NCBI GenBank assembly: GCA_002796995.1
Contig: PEKW01000002.1
Coordinates: forward strand, 753,990-817,989
Source of the DNA: Rhizobium sp.
Lineage (GTDB): Bacteria; Pseudomonadota; Alphaproteobacteria; Rhizobiales; Rhizobiaceae
Direction of reading: 5' to 3'
Length of the DNA stretch: 64,000 nucleotides
This document shows positions 23,359 to 30,982 of the stretch, piece by piece. Under the pieces are notes generated by a model. The model was given only the letters and a program-made list of their open reading frames with translations, was not told where the DNA came from and searched no databases. How positions within the stretch are numbered: position 1 is the first letter of the stretch; each line of letters opens with the position of its first letter. A program made the position numbers and the translations under genes.

Positions 23359-25284
23359 TCAGCCGATCATGGCGTTGTCGTCGCGCTTGACGGCGACGAC
23401 GGTCGAGCGCGGCAGCTTGCCTTCGCCGTCCGGGAACGGCGCGTCGGGATGCTGGATGCCGACGAAGTGGGTGCGCTTGTCGGCCGACCAGGTCTGGCCG
23501 GTGACTTCCGCGCCCTTCGGGGCGGTGAGGAAGCGTTCGATGCGGCCGGTGACCGGATCGCCGGCGAGCATCTGGTTGTTGCCCTGGCCGAGGAAGTCGC
23601 CCTCGTTGCTGTCTTCGCCGTCGGTCTGGATCCACAGAAGACCGGTCGAATCGAACATCATGCCGTCCGGCGAGTTGAACATATTGCCGGAGTTGATGTT
23701 GGACGAGCCGGCATAGGCGTCGCCTTTGTGCACGTCCGGATTGCCGGCCATGACGAATAGGTCCCACTTGAACTTGCCATCGGCATGGTCGTCGTTTTCC
23801 GGATACCAGCGCACGATCTGGCCGTACTCGTTCTTTTCGCGCGGGTTGACGGCGCTGACTTCCATCACGTCGCCGCCGGCATTGGTGCGCATCTTGCCGT
23901 CCTTCAGAACGCCGCGATTGCTGTTGTTGGTCAGCGCGCAATAGGCTTCGATGGCGACCGGGTTGATGGCGACCCATTCCGGGCGGTCCATGGTGGTGGC
24001 GCCGACCTTGGAGGCGGCCTGGCGGGTGAAGACGCAGATCTCGTCCATCTTCATGCCGGTCGATTCCGGCGTCAGCGCGACCCATTCGCCGGTGCCGTCG
24101 TCGGAGAACTTGGCGACGAAGAGCGTGCCTTCGTCGAGCAGCTTCGAGGTGTCGCCGCCCGGCACGTAGATGCCGTTGGAGACATACTTGTAGAGGAACT
24201 CGCCACGCTCGTCGTCGCCCATATAGACGACCACGCGGCCGTCGCGTGCGATGACGACGGCGGCGTTTTCATGCTTGATACGGCCGAGTGCTGTGCGCTT
24301 GACCGGGGTCGAGGACGCATCCGACGGGTCGATCTCGACGATGTAACCGGCGCGGCGCGGTTCGTTCGGGTTCTTCGCCACGTCGAAGCGCTCGTCGAAC
24401 TTCTCATAGGCATAACGGGTTTCGGCGACGATGCCGTAGCGCTTGTAGTCGTCCGGCAGCTTGAACTCGGCATTGGTGGTGCCGAAATAGCCGTTGAAAT
24501 TCTCTTCGCAGGTGAGATAGGTGCCCCACGGTGTGCGGCCGGCGCCGCAATTGTTGAAGGTCCCGAGACAGTCGGTGCCGTTCGGGTCGGCTGCGGTCTT
24601 GATGAGGTCCGAGCCGGCGGCCGGGCCGGAGAGCTTCATCGGCGTGTTGTGATGGATGCGGCGGTTGAACGGGCTGTCGAGCAGGATCTCCCAGCCGTTG
24701 TCTCCCTCGGCCACTTCCATGACGGTGACGCCCTGCATGTTCTGCAGGATCTTGACGTCGTCGGCGCTCGCGGGAACGCCCTTCTCGGTGTGCGGCAGGT
24801 TGATCTCGGGATTCACATATTCATGGTTGATGGTGATGATCTGGTGGTCGCCGACCACGAACAGCTCCATGCCGTCGGTGTTTTCGCCGAAGACCTTGTC
24901 GGAATGCTCGACCGAAACGCCCTTGGCCGGATCGACGTCCGGAACGTTCGAGAACAGCGGCTGGCCCCATTTGGCAAGCGGCTTCCAGCTGTAGCCTTCC
25001 GGAACATGCACGGTGTTGTCGGTGAAGACCGGGATCGGCTTGAAGGAGAAGCGGGAGGCGGCGGCGTCCTGCGCCTGGGCCGAGGTCGAGGACATCAGGT
25101 TGGCGGCGGTGCCGAGCGTGCCCATGGCGGCCGCAGCCGAGCCGAGCGCCAGGACGCCACCGAGAAAGCCGCGGCGGGAAAGGGCGGTCTCGACGATGCG
25201 GTCAAAATCGGTTTCTGCCGGGGGCGGGTTCTGCAGTTCGTCCCATTCGTCCCAGGACAGTTTGCTCTTGTTCAGATCGGTCAT
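23359..25284 (-). CDS. phoX: PhoX-type alkaline phosphatase, Tat-exported
   Basis: PhoX releases phosphate from organic monoesters in the periplasm or outside, using Ca and Fe cofactors. The 641-residue precursor has a twin-arginine motif SRRGFLGG at 36-43 and a hydrophobic Ala-rich segment to about residue 70. PhoX family stretches include NHEYVNPEINLPHTE, NNCGAGRTPWGTYLTCEENFNGYF, RRAGYIVEIDP and YMGDDERGEFLYKYVS. It is monocistronic, with a PhoB box 59 bases before the start codon, so it should be induced by phosphate starvation. Confidence 0.92.
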   Translation of the reverse strand: MTDLNKSKLSWDEWDELQNPPPAETDFDRIVETALSRRGFLGGVLALGSAAAAMGTLGTAANLMSSTSAQAQDAAASRFSFKPIPVFTDNTVHVPEGYSWKPLAKWGQPLFSNVPDVDPAKGVSVEHSDKVFGENTDGMELFVVGDHQIITINHEYVNPEINLPHTEKGVPASADDVKILQNMQGVTVMEVAEGDNGWEILLDSPFNRRIHHNTPMKLSGPAAGSDLIKTAADPNGTDCLGTFNNCGAGRTPWGTYLTCEENFNGYFGTTNAEFKLPDDYKRYGIVAETRYAYEKFDERFDVAKNPNEPRRAGYIVEIDPSDASSTPVKRTALGRIKHENAAVVIARDGRVVVYMGDDERGEFLYKYVSNGIYVPGGDTSKLLDEGTLFVAKFSDDGTGEWVALTPESTGMKMDEICVFTRQAASKVGATTMDRPEWVAINPVAIEAYCALTNNSNRGVLKDGKMRTNAGGDVMEVSAVNPREKNEYGQIVRWYPENDDHADGKFKWDLFVMAGNPDVHKGDAYAGSSNINSGNMFNSPDGMMFDSTGLLWIQTDGEDSNEGDFLGQGNNQMLAGDPVTGRIERFLTAPKGAEVTGQTWSADKRTHFVGIQHPDAPFPDGEGKLPRSTVVAVKRDDNAMIG

Positions 25285-25342
25285 GGATGTGCTCCGCGGT
25301 TGGTCAGGGGTGGACTTTCCAACTTGCGGTTAGCGGGCCTGC

Positions 25343-25360
25343 GTTACAGTCCTATGACGG
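25343..25360 (-). promoter_or_regulatory. Pho box (PhoB site) before phoX
   Basis: On the minus strand the sequence is CCGTCAT-AGGA-CTGTAAC, two 7-base half-sites spaced by four, against the consensus CTGTCAT-N4-CTGTCAT. It ends about 59 bases before the phoX start codon, the expected position for PhoB activation. Confidence 0.85.
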
Positions 25361-25396
25361 AGGGAGCGTTTGCGCAGGGGCTAATCAAGGCACCGC

Positions 25397-26467
25397 TCAA
25401 AGGAGCGATCGTGCAACCGAGCAGATGCAGATCAGCACGAAGCTGGTCGGCACGCTGTAACGGATATTGTCGCGGATGGCGGCCTCGAGATGCGGGTAAC
25501 GAAGTTTGCCCGGGAAGTTCGAGTAGACCAGGATGATGTTCAACAGCAGCACGAAGACGAGATAGAAATAACCGAGCGAAACCATGAAGGCGACCGGCGA
25601 ATTCATCGAGATCGAGCCGGGAAAGCTCGATTCGTAGGTAAAGCTCAATGCCGCGAGCGCAAGCAGCGCCGAATAGGTCATCGGCGCCTTGTCGCCGAGA
25701 AGCTTTTCCGGTGCCCACAGGATGAACAGCGACACCGAGAGCACGGCGACGAAGGGAATGAAGATCGGCAGCAGATAATAAGGCCATTGCCGTTCGATCA
25801 CGGTTGCGGCCTTGATGCGCACGAAGGGCTTGGCGTTCCAGCCATGGAAGCGCTCCATGACGAACTGCAGCGACCGCGCCGTCCAGTTGGTGGCGGACAG
25901 CTCTCTCGCGACCGACGACAGTTCCCGGTCGATATCGTTCATCACGAAGATCACCTCGTCGGCCGAGTGACGCGGCGTCACGAAAGAGAGCGTCAGCTTC
26001 TGCCGGTCGAAGGGGAAGGTGGTCATGTCCACGTCGACGCGAAAATCGGCGTCGAGCCGGCGAATGCGCGTGACGGTGCCGTCGGAGCGTAGCGACAGCG
26101 ATACCGAGGCCGAGCGCGGTTCGCTGATCTGGTTCTCGATCTCGGTTCCCGGCGTCCACATGCCGGCGAGCTTCGCCTCGGCATCGGCGCCGACATGGTC
26201 GAAGCGGCCGAAGCCGGTCACCTTCGGGTCGAAGGCCTGGCCCGGATCGGCCCAGCGCTCGGTGATCTCCACCATCATCGAAGCTTCCCCGGCGGTTTCG
26301 CTGAGCCTCGAGAGGCTGAGCACCCGCATGGAAAAATGCACGGGCAGGGGAAGATGGATGCCGGACGGCAGCGGCCGCGCGGTCTCCTCGGCGCGAGCGG
26401 AACCCGCGATCCCCAGCCACCCGGACAGGAGAAGCAGGCCGAGCGCTCGGACGAACCGCGCCGTCAC
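25397..26467 (-). CDS. Prokaryotic pentameric ligand-gated ion channel (Cys-loop/Pro-loop receptor homolog)
   Basis: This 356-residue protein is a bacterial relative of animal nicotinic/GABA-A receptors and of GLIC/ELIC. It has a signal peptide (1-26), a beta-rich extracellular domain to about 228 with the canonical Pro-loop FPFDRQ (151-156; Asp147 replaces the first Cys of the eukaryotic loop), then four membrane segments: M1 about 230-251, M2 263-279, M3 290-314 and M4 335-355. The M2 entry reads GDKAPMTYS, without the Glu ring seen at the cation filter of GLIC, so ion selectivity is open. Its start codon overlaps the stop of the upstream Cache-domain gene (ATGA), implying coupled translation. 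Ligand unknown. Confidence 0.88.
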   Translation of the reverse strand: MTARFVRALGLLLLSGWLGIAGSARAEETARPLPSGIHLPLPVHFSMRVLSLSRLSETAGEASMMVEITERWADPGQAFDPKVTGFGRFDHVGADAEAKLAGMWTPGTEIENQISEPRSASVSLSLRSDGTVTRIRRLDADFRVDVDMTTFPFDRQKLTLSFVTPRHSADEVIFVMNDIDRELSSVARELSATNWTARSLQFVMERFHGWNAKPFVRIKAATVIERQWPYYLLPIFIPFVAVLSVSLFILWAPEKLLGDKAPMTYSALLALAALSFTYESSFPGSISMNSPVAFMVSLGYFYLVFVLLLNIILVYSNFPGKLRYPHLEAAIRDNIRYSVPTSFVLICICSVARSLL

Positions 26468-27588
26468 GCGGCACCTCCGTCTGGCGTCCGTGTCGATGCC
26501 CCGTCCGACAACGCGCCGATGGCGCGGCGCAGGCGCCTGTAGTCGGCCAGCCCATCCTCTGCGGGCGATGCATCGACGCCTGTGCCCGCAGCCCGGGCCT
26601 CGGCATAGTCCGCAAGATCGGCAAGAGGCCGGATGACCATGGCGCGAATGGCGATCGTCACCACGGAGAAAGCGGCGATCATGCCGACGATCGTCACGAT
26701 GGCGGCGGTGGCGACGGCGCGCCGGAAGCCGCTGTCCAGGTCGGAGAAGTCGCGCGCGATCAGGATTGTGCCGATCATGCGGCCGGAATAGTCGAGCAGC
26801 GGCTGGGCAAATGTGCCGAAACTCTTGCCCTCGACCTCGGCCATGCCCTGCACCGGCTCCCGCGACAGGCCAATCTCGCGCCGGTCGTAGAGCGTCTGGA
26901 ACAGCGCGGTGTCGGTCGCGGCCTCGATCGCAAGGCCGGCGAGATCCTTCGGCTGGGTCGCACCCTGCGGCGAGAGCCCGGTCATCGCCGGGCTGAGAAA
27001 CAGCGCGAAATCGGCGCCGGATGCCGATTTCGCCAATTCGATCAGGGATTTGAGCTCGACGCCGACTTCCACCGTGCCGATCAGGGTCTCGCCCTCGACG
27101 ATCGGCGCGACGGCGCGCAGGCTGAGGCCCGCCAGCCCCACTTCCAGCCCCTTTTGCAGCACGCGGCTGCGATTGGCGGCGAGGATCATCGGGCGGATCG
27201 AGGAGAGGTCCTGGCCGAAATTTTTCGGATCCTGGACGCGCAGGAAGCTCTTGATGTCGGCCGTGTGGAAATGCAGCATGTTGACGCCGGCTTCGCTGGC
27301 GAGCGCCGCGTAGGCCGGCTGCAGCAGCCGGGTCAGGCCCTCCCGGTCGCCGGCCTTCATCAGGGAAATCACCAGCGGGTCCCGCGCCATGCGGTCGGCA
27401 TGGGTCGCCGAGAGGCTTGCTGCCTGCGCCATGGACGAGGTGAGCAGCAGCGCGGTGGCCTGCATCTCGTTCATCTTGCTGGTGGATAATTGCCTGTTGC
27501 CGCCGCCGACCACCACCAGGGCGCCGGCCGACAAGATGAGGCCGAACAGCACCGCGATGACGAGGGCGAGCGATCTGTCGAGTGTCAT
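26464..27588 (-). CDS. Membrane Cache-domain sensor without output domain
   Basis: The 374-residue protein has TM1 (about 7-28), a periplasmic double-Cache-type ligand-binding region (about 35-285; ASEAGVNMLHFHTADIKSFLRVQDP is typical of chemoreceptor and kinase Cache domains), TM2 (about 288-315) and a short HAMP-like cytoplasmic tail ending near 374. No methyl-accepting, kinase, GGDEF or HTH domain follows. It is the first gene of a two-gene unit with the ligand-gated channel and overlaps it by four bases, so the natural inference is a functional partnership: either the Cache protein senses a metabolite for the channel or modulates it. Confidence 0.8.
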   Translation of the reverse strand: MTLDRSLALVIAVLFGLILSAGALVVVGGGNRQLSTSKMNEMQATALLLTSSMAQAASLSATHADRMARDPLVISLMKAGDREGLTRLLQPAYAALASEAGVNMLHFHTADIKSFLRVQDPKNFGQDLSSIRPMILAANRSRVLQKGLEVGLAGLSLRAVAPIVEGETLIGTVEVGVELKSLIELAKSASGADFALFLSPAMTGLSPQGATQPKDLAGLAIEAATDTALFQTLYDRREIGLSREPVQGMAEVEGKSFGTFAQPLLDYSGRMIGTILIARDFSDLDSGFRRAVATAAIVTIVGMIAAFSVVTIAIRAMVIRPLADLADYAEARAAGTGVDASPAEDGLADYRRLRRAIGALSDGASTRTPDGGAA

Positions 27589-27755
27589 GGATTTCCGTTC
27601 CGCTTCAGCTTCGCTGACGCCGTTGGTAGGCCAGATGCGGCGGGCGGGTAACGTCCAACTTTGGGCGTATCCGGGCCTGTCGGGTCTATTCCCCGCGGAA
27701 GCGATGCGATAGCCTTTCGCAGGCGAGCCGACCCTTGGTCTGATCGCAAAACGGT

Positions 27756-27770
27756 TTGACGTTTACGTAA
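27756..27770 (+). promoter_or_regulatory. Candidate ACGT-type operator before the acyl-CoA dehydrogenase gene
   Basis: TTGACGTTTACGTAA is an imperfect inverted repeat about 85 bases ahead of the acyl-CoA dehydrogenase start. It resembles sites assigned to MerR-family LiuR-like regulators of acyl-CoA and branched-chain degradation genes in proteobacteria. The regulator identity is inference. Confidence 0.45.
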
Positions 27771-27854
27771 AAATCAATTAGCCAAATCGACACGTTTCCG
27801 CCGCCGCCGCAAGGCCGGACGTGCGGCAAACCGCCAGTCGCAAGCAGGAGGAGC

Positions 27855-29639
27855 ATGCCCATGTACAAGGCGCCGGTAGACGAAATCGCGTTCACCCTCA
27901 AGCATGTCGCCGGAATGGCCGAAGCGCTCGAACAGGGCCGGCTCGGCGATCTGAGCGACGATCTCGTCGATGCCATCCTGGCGGAAGCCGGCCGTTTTGC
28001 CTCGGACGAAGTGGCACCGCTCGCCGAGATCGGCGACAAGCAGGGCGCCCGCATGGTCGACGGCAAGGTGCTGGTGCCGGACGGCTGGGCCGACCTCTAT
28101 CGCCACTGGGCCGAAGGCGGCTGGAACGCCCTTGTCGCGCCGGAAGAATTCGGCGGGCAGGCCCTGCCGCACATGCTCAACGTCGCGGCGCTGGAAATGT
28201 GGAATTCCGGCTCCATGGCCTTCGCGCTCGGCCCGACGCTCACCATGGGCGCCTCGGAAGCTTTGGCCACGCACGGCAGCGCCGCCCTCAAGGAAAAATT
28301 CCTGCACAAGATGGTGTCCGGCGAGTGGACCGCGTCGATGAACCTGACAGAGCCGCATGCCGGCTCGGACCTCGGCGTGATGAAGTCGCGCGCCGAGCGC
28401 CGCGACGACGGCAGCTACCGCATTTTCGGCCAGAAGATCTTCATCACCTGGGGCGAGCACGAGATCACCGAGAACATCGTCCACCTGGTTCTTGCCCGTC
28501 TGCCCGACGCGCCGGCCGGCACGCGCGGCATCTCGCTCTTCCTCGTGCCCAAGTTCCTGGTGAACGACGACGGTTCGATCGGCGCCCGCAACGACCTGCA
28601 TTGCCATTCGCTCGAGCACAAGCTCGGCATCCACGGCTCGCCGACCTGCACGATGATCTACGGCGACGGCAAGTTCGGCGACGAGCCGGGCGCCATCGGC
28701 TACCTGATCGGCGAGGAGAACAAGGGTCTCGCCTGCATGTTCACCATGATGAACAATGCCCGGCTTGCGGTCGGCATGCAGGGCGTGGCGATCTGCGAAG
28801 CCGCCACCCAGAAGGCGGTCGAGTACGCCAGGGAGCGCACCCAGGGCAAGGCGCCGGGCTGGACCGGTTCGGGCATGAGCCCGATCATCGAGCATCCGGA
28901 TGTCGCCCGCACGCTGATCACCATGAAGGCGCTGACGCAAGGCTCGCGCGCCATCTGCTATTCCTGCGCCCATGCGATCGACATGTCGCACCACACGGAC
29001 GGCGCTGAAGCGAAGAAGTGGGCCGAGCGCGGCGCGCTTCTGACCCCGATAGCCAAGTCCTTCGCCACCGATGCCGGCGTCGACGTCGCGTCCATGGGTA
29101 TCCAGGTGCATGGCGGCATGGGCTTCATCGAGGAGACCGGTGCCGCCCGCTACCTGCGCGACGCCCGCATCGCCCCGATCTATGAAGGCACCAACGGCAT
29201 CCAGGCCGCCGACCTCGTCACCCGCAAGCTTCCCCTGTCGGACGGCGCTCAGGTGCGCGGCTTCATCGCCGAGCTGAAGGAGATCGCCAAGGCCGTGCGC
29301 GGCTCCAACCTCGAAGGCTTCGGCACCACCGCCGACCGCCTCGACGCGAGCCTCGCTGACCTCGAGGACACCACGGAATGGCTGCTCGCCCGCCTGGCCG
29401 AAGGCAATGTGGCCGCGGCCCTCGCCGGCGCCACCCCTTACCAGCGGCTGTTCGGCCTGGCGCTGACCGGAACCTATCTCGCCAAGGGCGCGCTCGCCGA
29501 CGAGGACCACGGCCGCGACAACCGCATCGCGCTGTGCCGCTTCGCCGCCGAGAACCTCATCGCCGAGACCGCGGCCCTCAAGGACCGTGTCGTCAACGGC
29601 GAAGCGAGCCTGACTGCGGCGCGTGTGCTTTTCGCTTGA
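27855..29639 (+). CDS. Acyl-CoA dehydrogenase, long (about 600-residue) type
   Basis: It removes two hydrogens from an acyl-CoA to make an enoyl-CoA, passing electrons to ETF through FAD. At 594 residues it belongs to the large ACAD subgroup with an extra C-terminal domain, which includes fatty-acid enzymes and the methylthiopropionyl-CoA dehydrogenase DmdC. Visible are MNLTEPHAGSDLG, KIFITWGEHE, NNARLAVGMQG and HGGMGFIEETGAARYLRDARIAPIYEGTNGIQA, with the catalytic Glu region near YEGTN. ATG 27855 follows AGGAGG. A crotonase gene follows after a RIME repeat, suggesting consecutive steps of one beta-oxidation-type pathway. The exact acyl chain is unknown. Confidence 0.9.
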   Translation: MPMYKAPVDEIAFTLKHVAGMAEALEQGRLGDLSDDLVDAILAEAGRFASDEVAPLAEIGDKQGARMVDGKVLVPDGWADLYRHWAEGGWNALVAPEEFGGQALPHMLNVAALEMWNSGSMAFALGPTLTMGASEALATHGSAALKEKFLHKMVSGEWTASMNLTEPHAGSDLGVMKSRAERRDDGSYRIFGQKIFITWGEHEITENIVHLVLARLPDAPAGTRGISLFLVPKFLVNDDGSIGARNDLHCHSLEHKLGIHGSPTCTMIYGDGKFGDEPGAIGYLIGEENKGLACMFTMMNNARLAVGMQGVAICEAATQKAVEYARERTQGKAPGWTGSGMSPIIEHPDVARTLITMKALTQGSRAICYSCAHAIDMSHHTDGAEAKKWAERGALLTPIAKSFATDAGVDVASMGIQVHGGMGFIEETGAARYLRDARIAPIYEGTNGIQAADLVTRKLPLSDGAQVRGFIAELKEIAKAVRGSNLEGFGTTADRLDASLADLEDTTEWLLARLAEGNVAAALAGATPYQRLFGLALTGTYLAKGALADEDHGRDNRIALCRFAAENLIAETAALKDRVVNGEASLTAARVLFA

Positions 29640-29640
29640 G

Positions 29641-29766
29641 GCCCCTCCCCAACCGCTCCCCACAAGGGGGAGGGGCTTAACGTGCCGCTGCCGTTTGAGG
29701 GGTGCGGAAAGCTCGCCCCGGATTTTCTCCCCCTTGTGGGGGAGATGGCCGGCAGGCCAGAGGGGG
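29641..29766 (+). repeat. RIME-type rhizobial intergenic mosaic repeat, copy 1
   Basis: Two GC-rich palindromes, one around CCCCACAAGGGGGAGGGGCTTAA and one around CTCCCCCTTGTGGGGGAG with the tail ATGGCCGGCAGGCCAGAGGGGG, fill the gap between the acyl-CoA dehydrogenase and crotonase genes. The same module recurs at 50803-50927, in the same orientation. This is the architecture of the RIME repeats of Rhizobium and relatives. (Quoted pieces are shortened cores.). Confidence 0.85.
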
Positions 29767-29823
29767 AATTCGTTTGAACCGGCCTCCCTCATCGGGAGTG
29801 CGACACCAACTGGGAACATACCC

Positions 29824-30588
29824 ATGACCGACCATATCCTGATCGAACGGCCACAAGCCTATCCCGGCGTGCTGGTGATCCGCTTCAACCGTCCGGAAAA
29901 GAAGAACGCCATCACGCAAGCCATGTATGGGCGCATGACCGAAGGTCTGCTGGAGGCCGAGGATGATGCGGGCATCCGCGCCGTCGCTTTCCTCGGCACC
30001 GAGGGCTGTTTCTCGGCCGGCAACGACATGGCCGACTTCCTCGCCTTCGCCATGGCCGGCGCCGTCGGCGAGCCCGCCGCCTTCGGTTTCCTGAAAGCCC
30101 TGTGGAGCGTGTCGAAGCCCGTCGTCTCCGGCGTCGACGGCCTTGCCATCGGCATCGGCACGACGATCCAGATGCATTGCGACCTGACCATCGCCTCCGA
30201 CCGCAGCCTGTTCAAGACGCCCTTCGTCGACCTGGCGCTGGTTCCGGAAGCCGGCTCCAGCCTGCTGGCACCGAAGATGATGGGCCATCAGCGCGCCTTT
30301 GCCATGCTGGCCGCCAGCGAAGGCTTCTCTGCCGAGCAGGCGAGGGAAGCCGGCCTGATCTGGAAGGTCGTCGCCCCGGCCGAGGTCGAGTCCGAGACGC
30401 TGAAGCTTGCCGCCTCGCTCGCCGCCAAGCCGCCGGAAGCCATGCGCATCGCCCGCGACCTGATCCGCGGTGATCGCGGCGAACTCGCCGCCCGCATGGA
30501 CGAGGAGCTGAAGTTCTTCGTCGAGCGGCTGAAGAGCGCCGAGGCCCGCACCGCCTTCGAGGCATTCATGACGAAGGGGCGTGGCTGA
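29824..30588 (+). CDS. Enoyl-CoA hydratase/isomerase family protein (crotonase fold)
   Basis: Crotonases stabilise an enolate of a CoA thioester; most add water to enoyl-CoA. The 254-residue protein shows the first oxyanion-hole segment FSAGNDMADF, the second GLAIGIGTTIQMHCD, and TPFVDLALVPEAGSS, where the Glu of the PEAGS stretch is the usual catalytic acid. It probably acts after the upstream acyl-CoA dehydrogenase. ATG 29824 was chosen because homology starts at MTDHILIERP; no strong Shine-Dalgarno is visible (GGGAACA). Confidence 0.88.
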   Translation: MTDHILIERPQAYPGVLVIRFNRPEKKNAITQAMYGRMTEGLLEAEDDAGIRAVAFLGTEGCFSAGNDMADFLAFAMAGAVGEPAAFGFLKALWSVSKPVVSGVDGLAIGIGTTIQMHCDLTIASDRSLFKTPFVDLALVPEAGSSLLAPKMMGHQRAFAMLAASEGFSAEQAREAGLIWKVVAPAEVESETLKLAASLAAKPPEAMRIARDLIRGDRGELAARMDEELKFFVERLKSAEARTAFEAFMTKGRG

Positions 30589-30667
30589 CCACATTCTTGC
30601 CCTTTCGCGCTTCTTTAATGCTTTCGCGGTCTCTTGTTGGAAACCGACCGAGGAGAAGGAGCGGACG

Positions 30668-30970
30668 ATGCGCAAAAGGATGAGGGGCCTTGCCCTGGTG
30701 CTGGTGGCCATTCTGGCGGGAGCGGCCGAGCCTGTGCTGTCAGGCGCGGCGGTGGCGCTGGCCGACAGCGACGACGTGATCGTCGAGAGCCAGTCGAACC
30801 GTCCGCGACCCGCGCCCGGCGTCAGGCCGCAGCGCTTCTTCTGCGTGATCCAGCCGCCGGACAGCGCCGAGACCTCGATGATGTATTCCTGCCCCGCCAG
30901 TCCCGGCCGGGTCGGCGGCCGTTGCCGCTGCTCGGGCATGGTCGGCAGCGGCACGCTCTACGCGCGCTGA
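30668..30970 (+). CDS. Small exported protein of unknown function
   Basis: The 100-residue protein starts with a basic Sec signal (MRKRMRGLALVLVAILAGAAEP) and has a short mature region rich in Pro and Arg with four cysteines (FFCVIQ, YSCPASPG, GRCRCSG), suggesting two disulfides in the periplasm. A strong GAGGAGAAGGAG precedes the ATG at 30668. It is convergent to the RNA methyltransferase gene. No family recognised. Confidence 0.7.
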   Translation: MRKRMRGLALVLVAILAGAAEPVLSGAAVALADSDDVIVESQSNRPRPAPGVRPQRFFCVIQPPDSAETSMMYSCPASPGRVGGRCRCSGMVGSGTLYAR

Positions 30971-30982
30971 GACGGCCTGACC

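Noticed and set aside
22697-24085. A 462-codon minus-strand frame
   Set aside because: It overlaps phoX and zntB in another frame with no domain and shadow composition.
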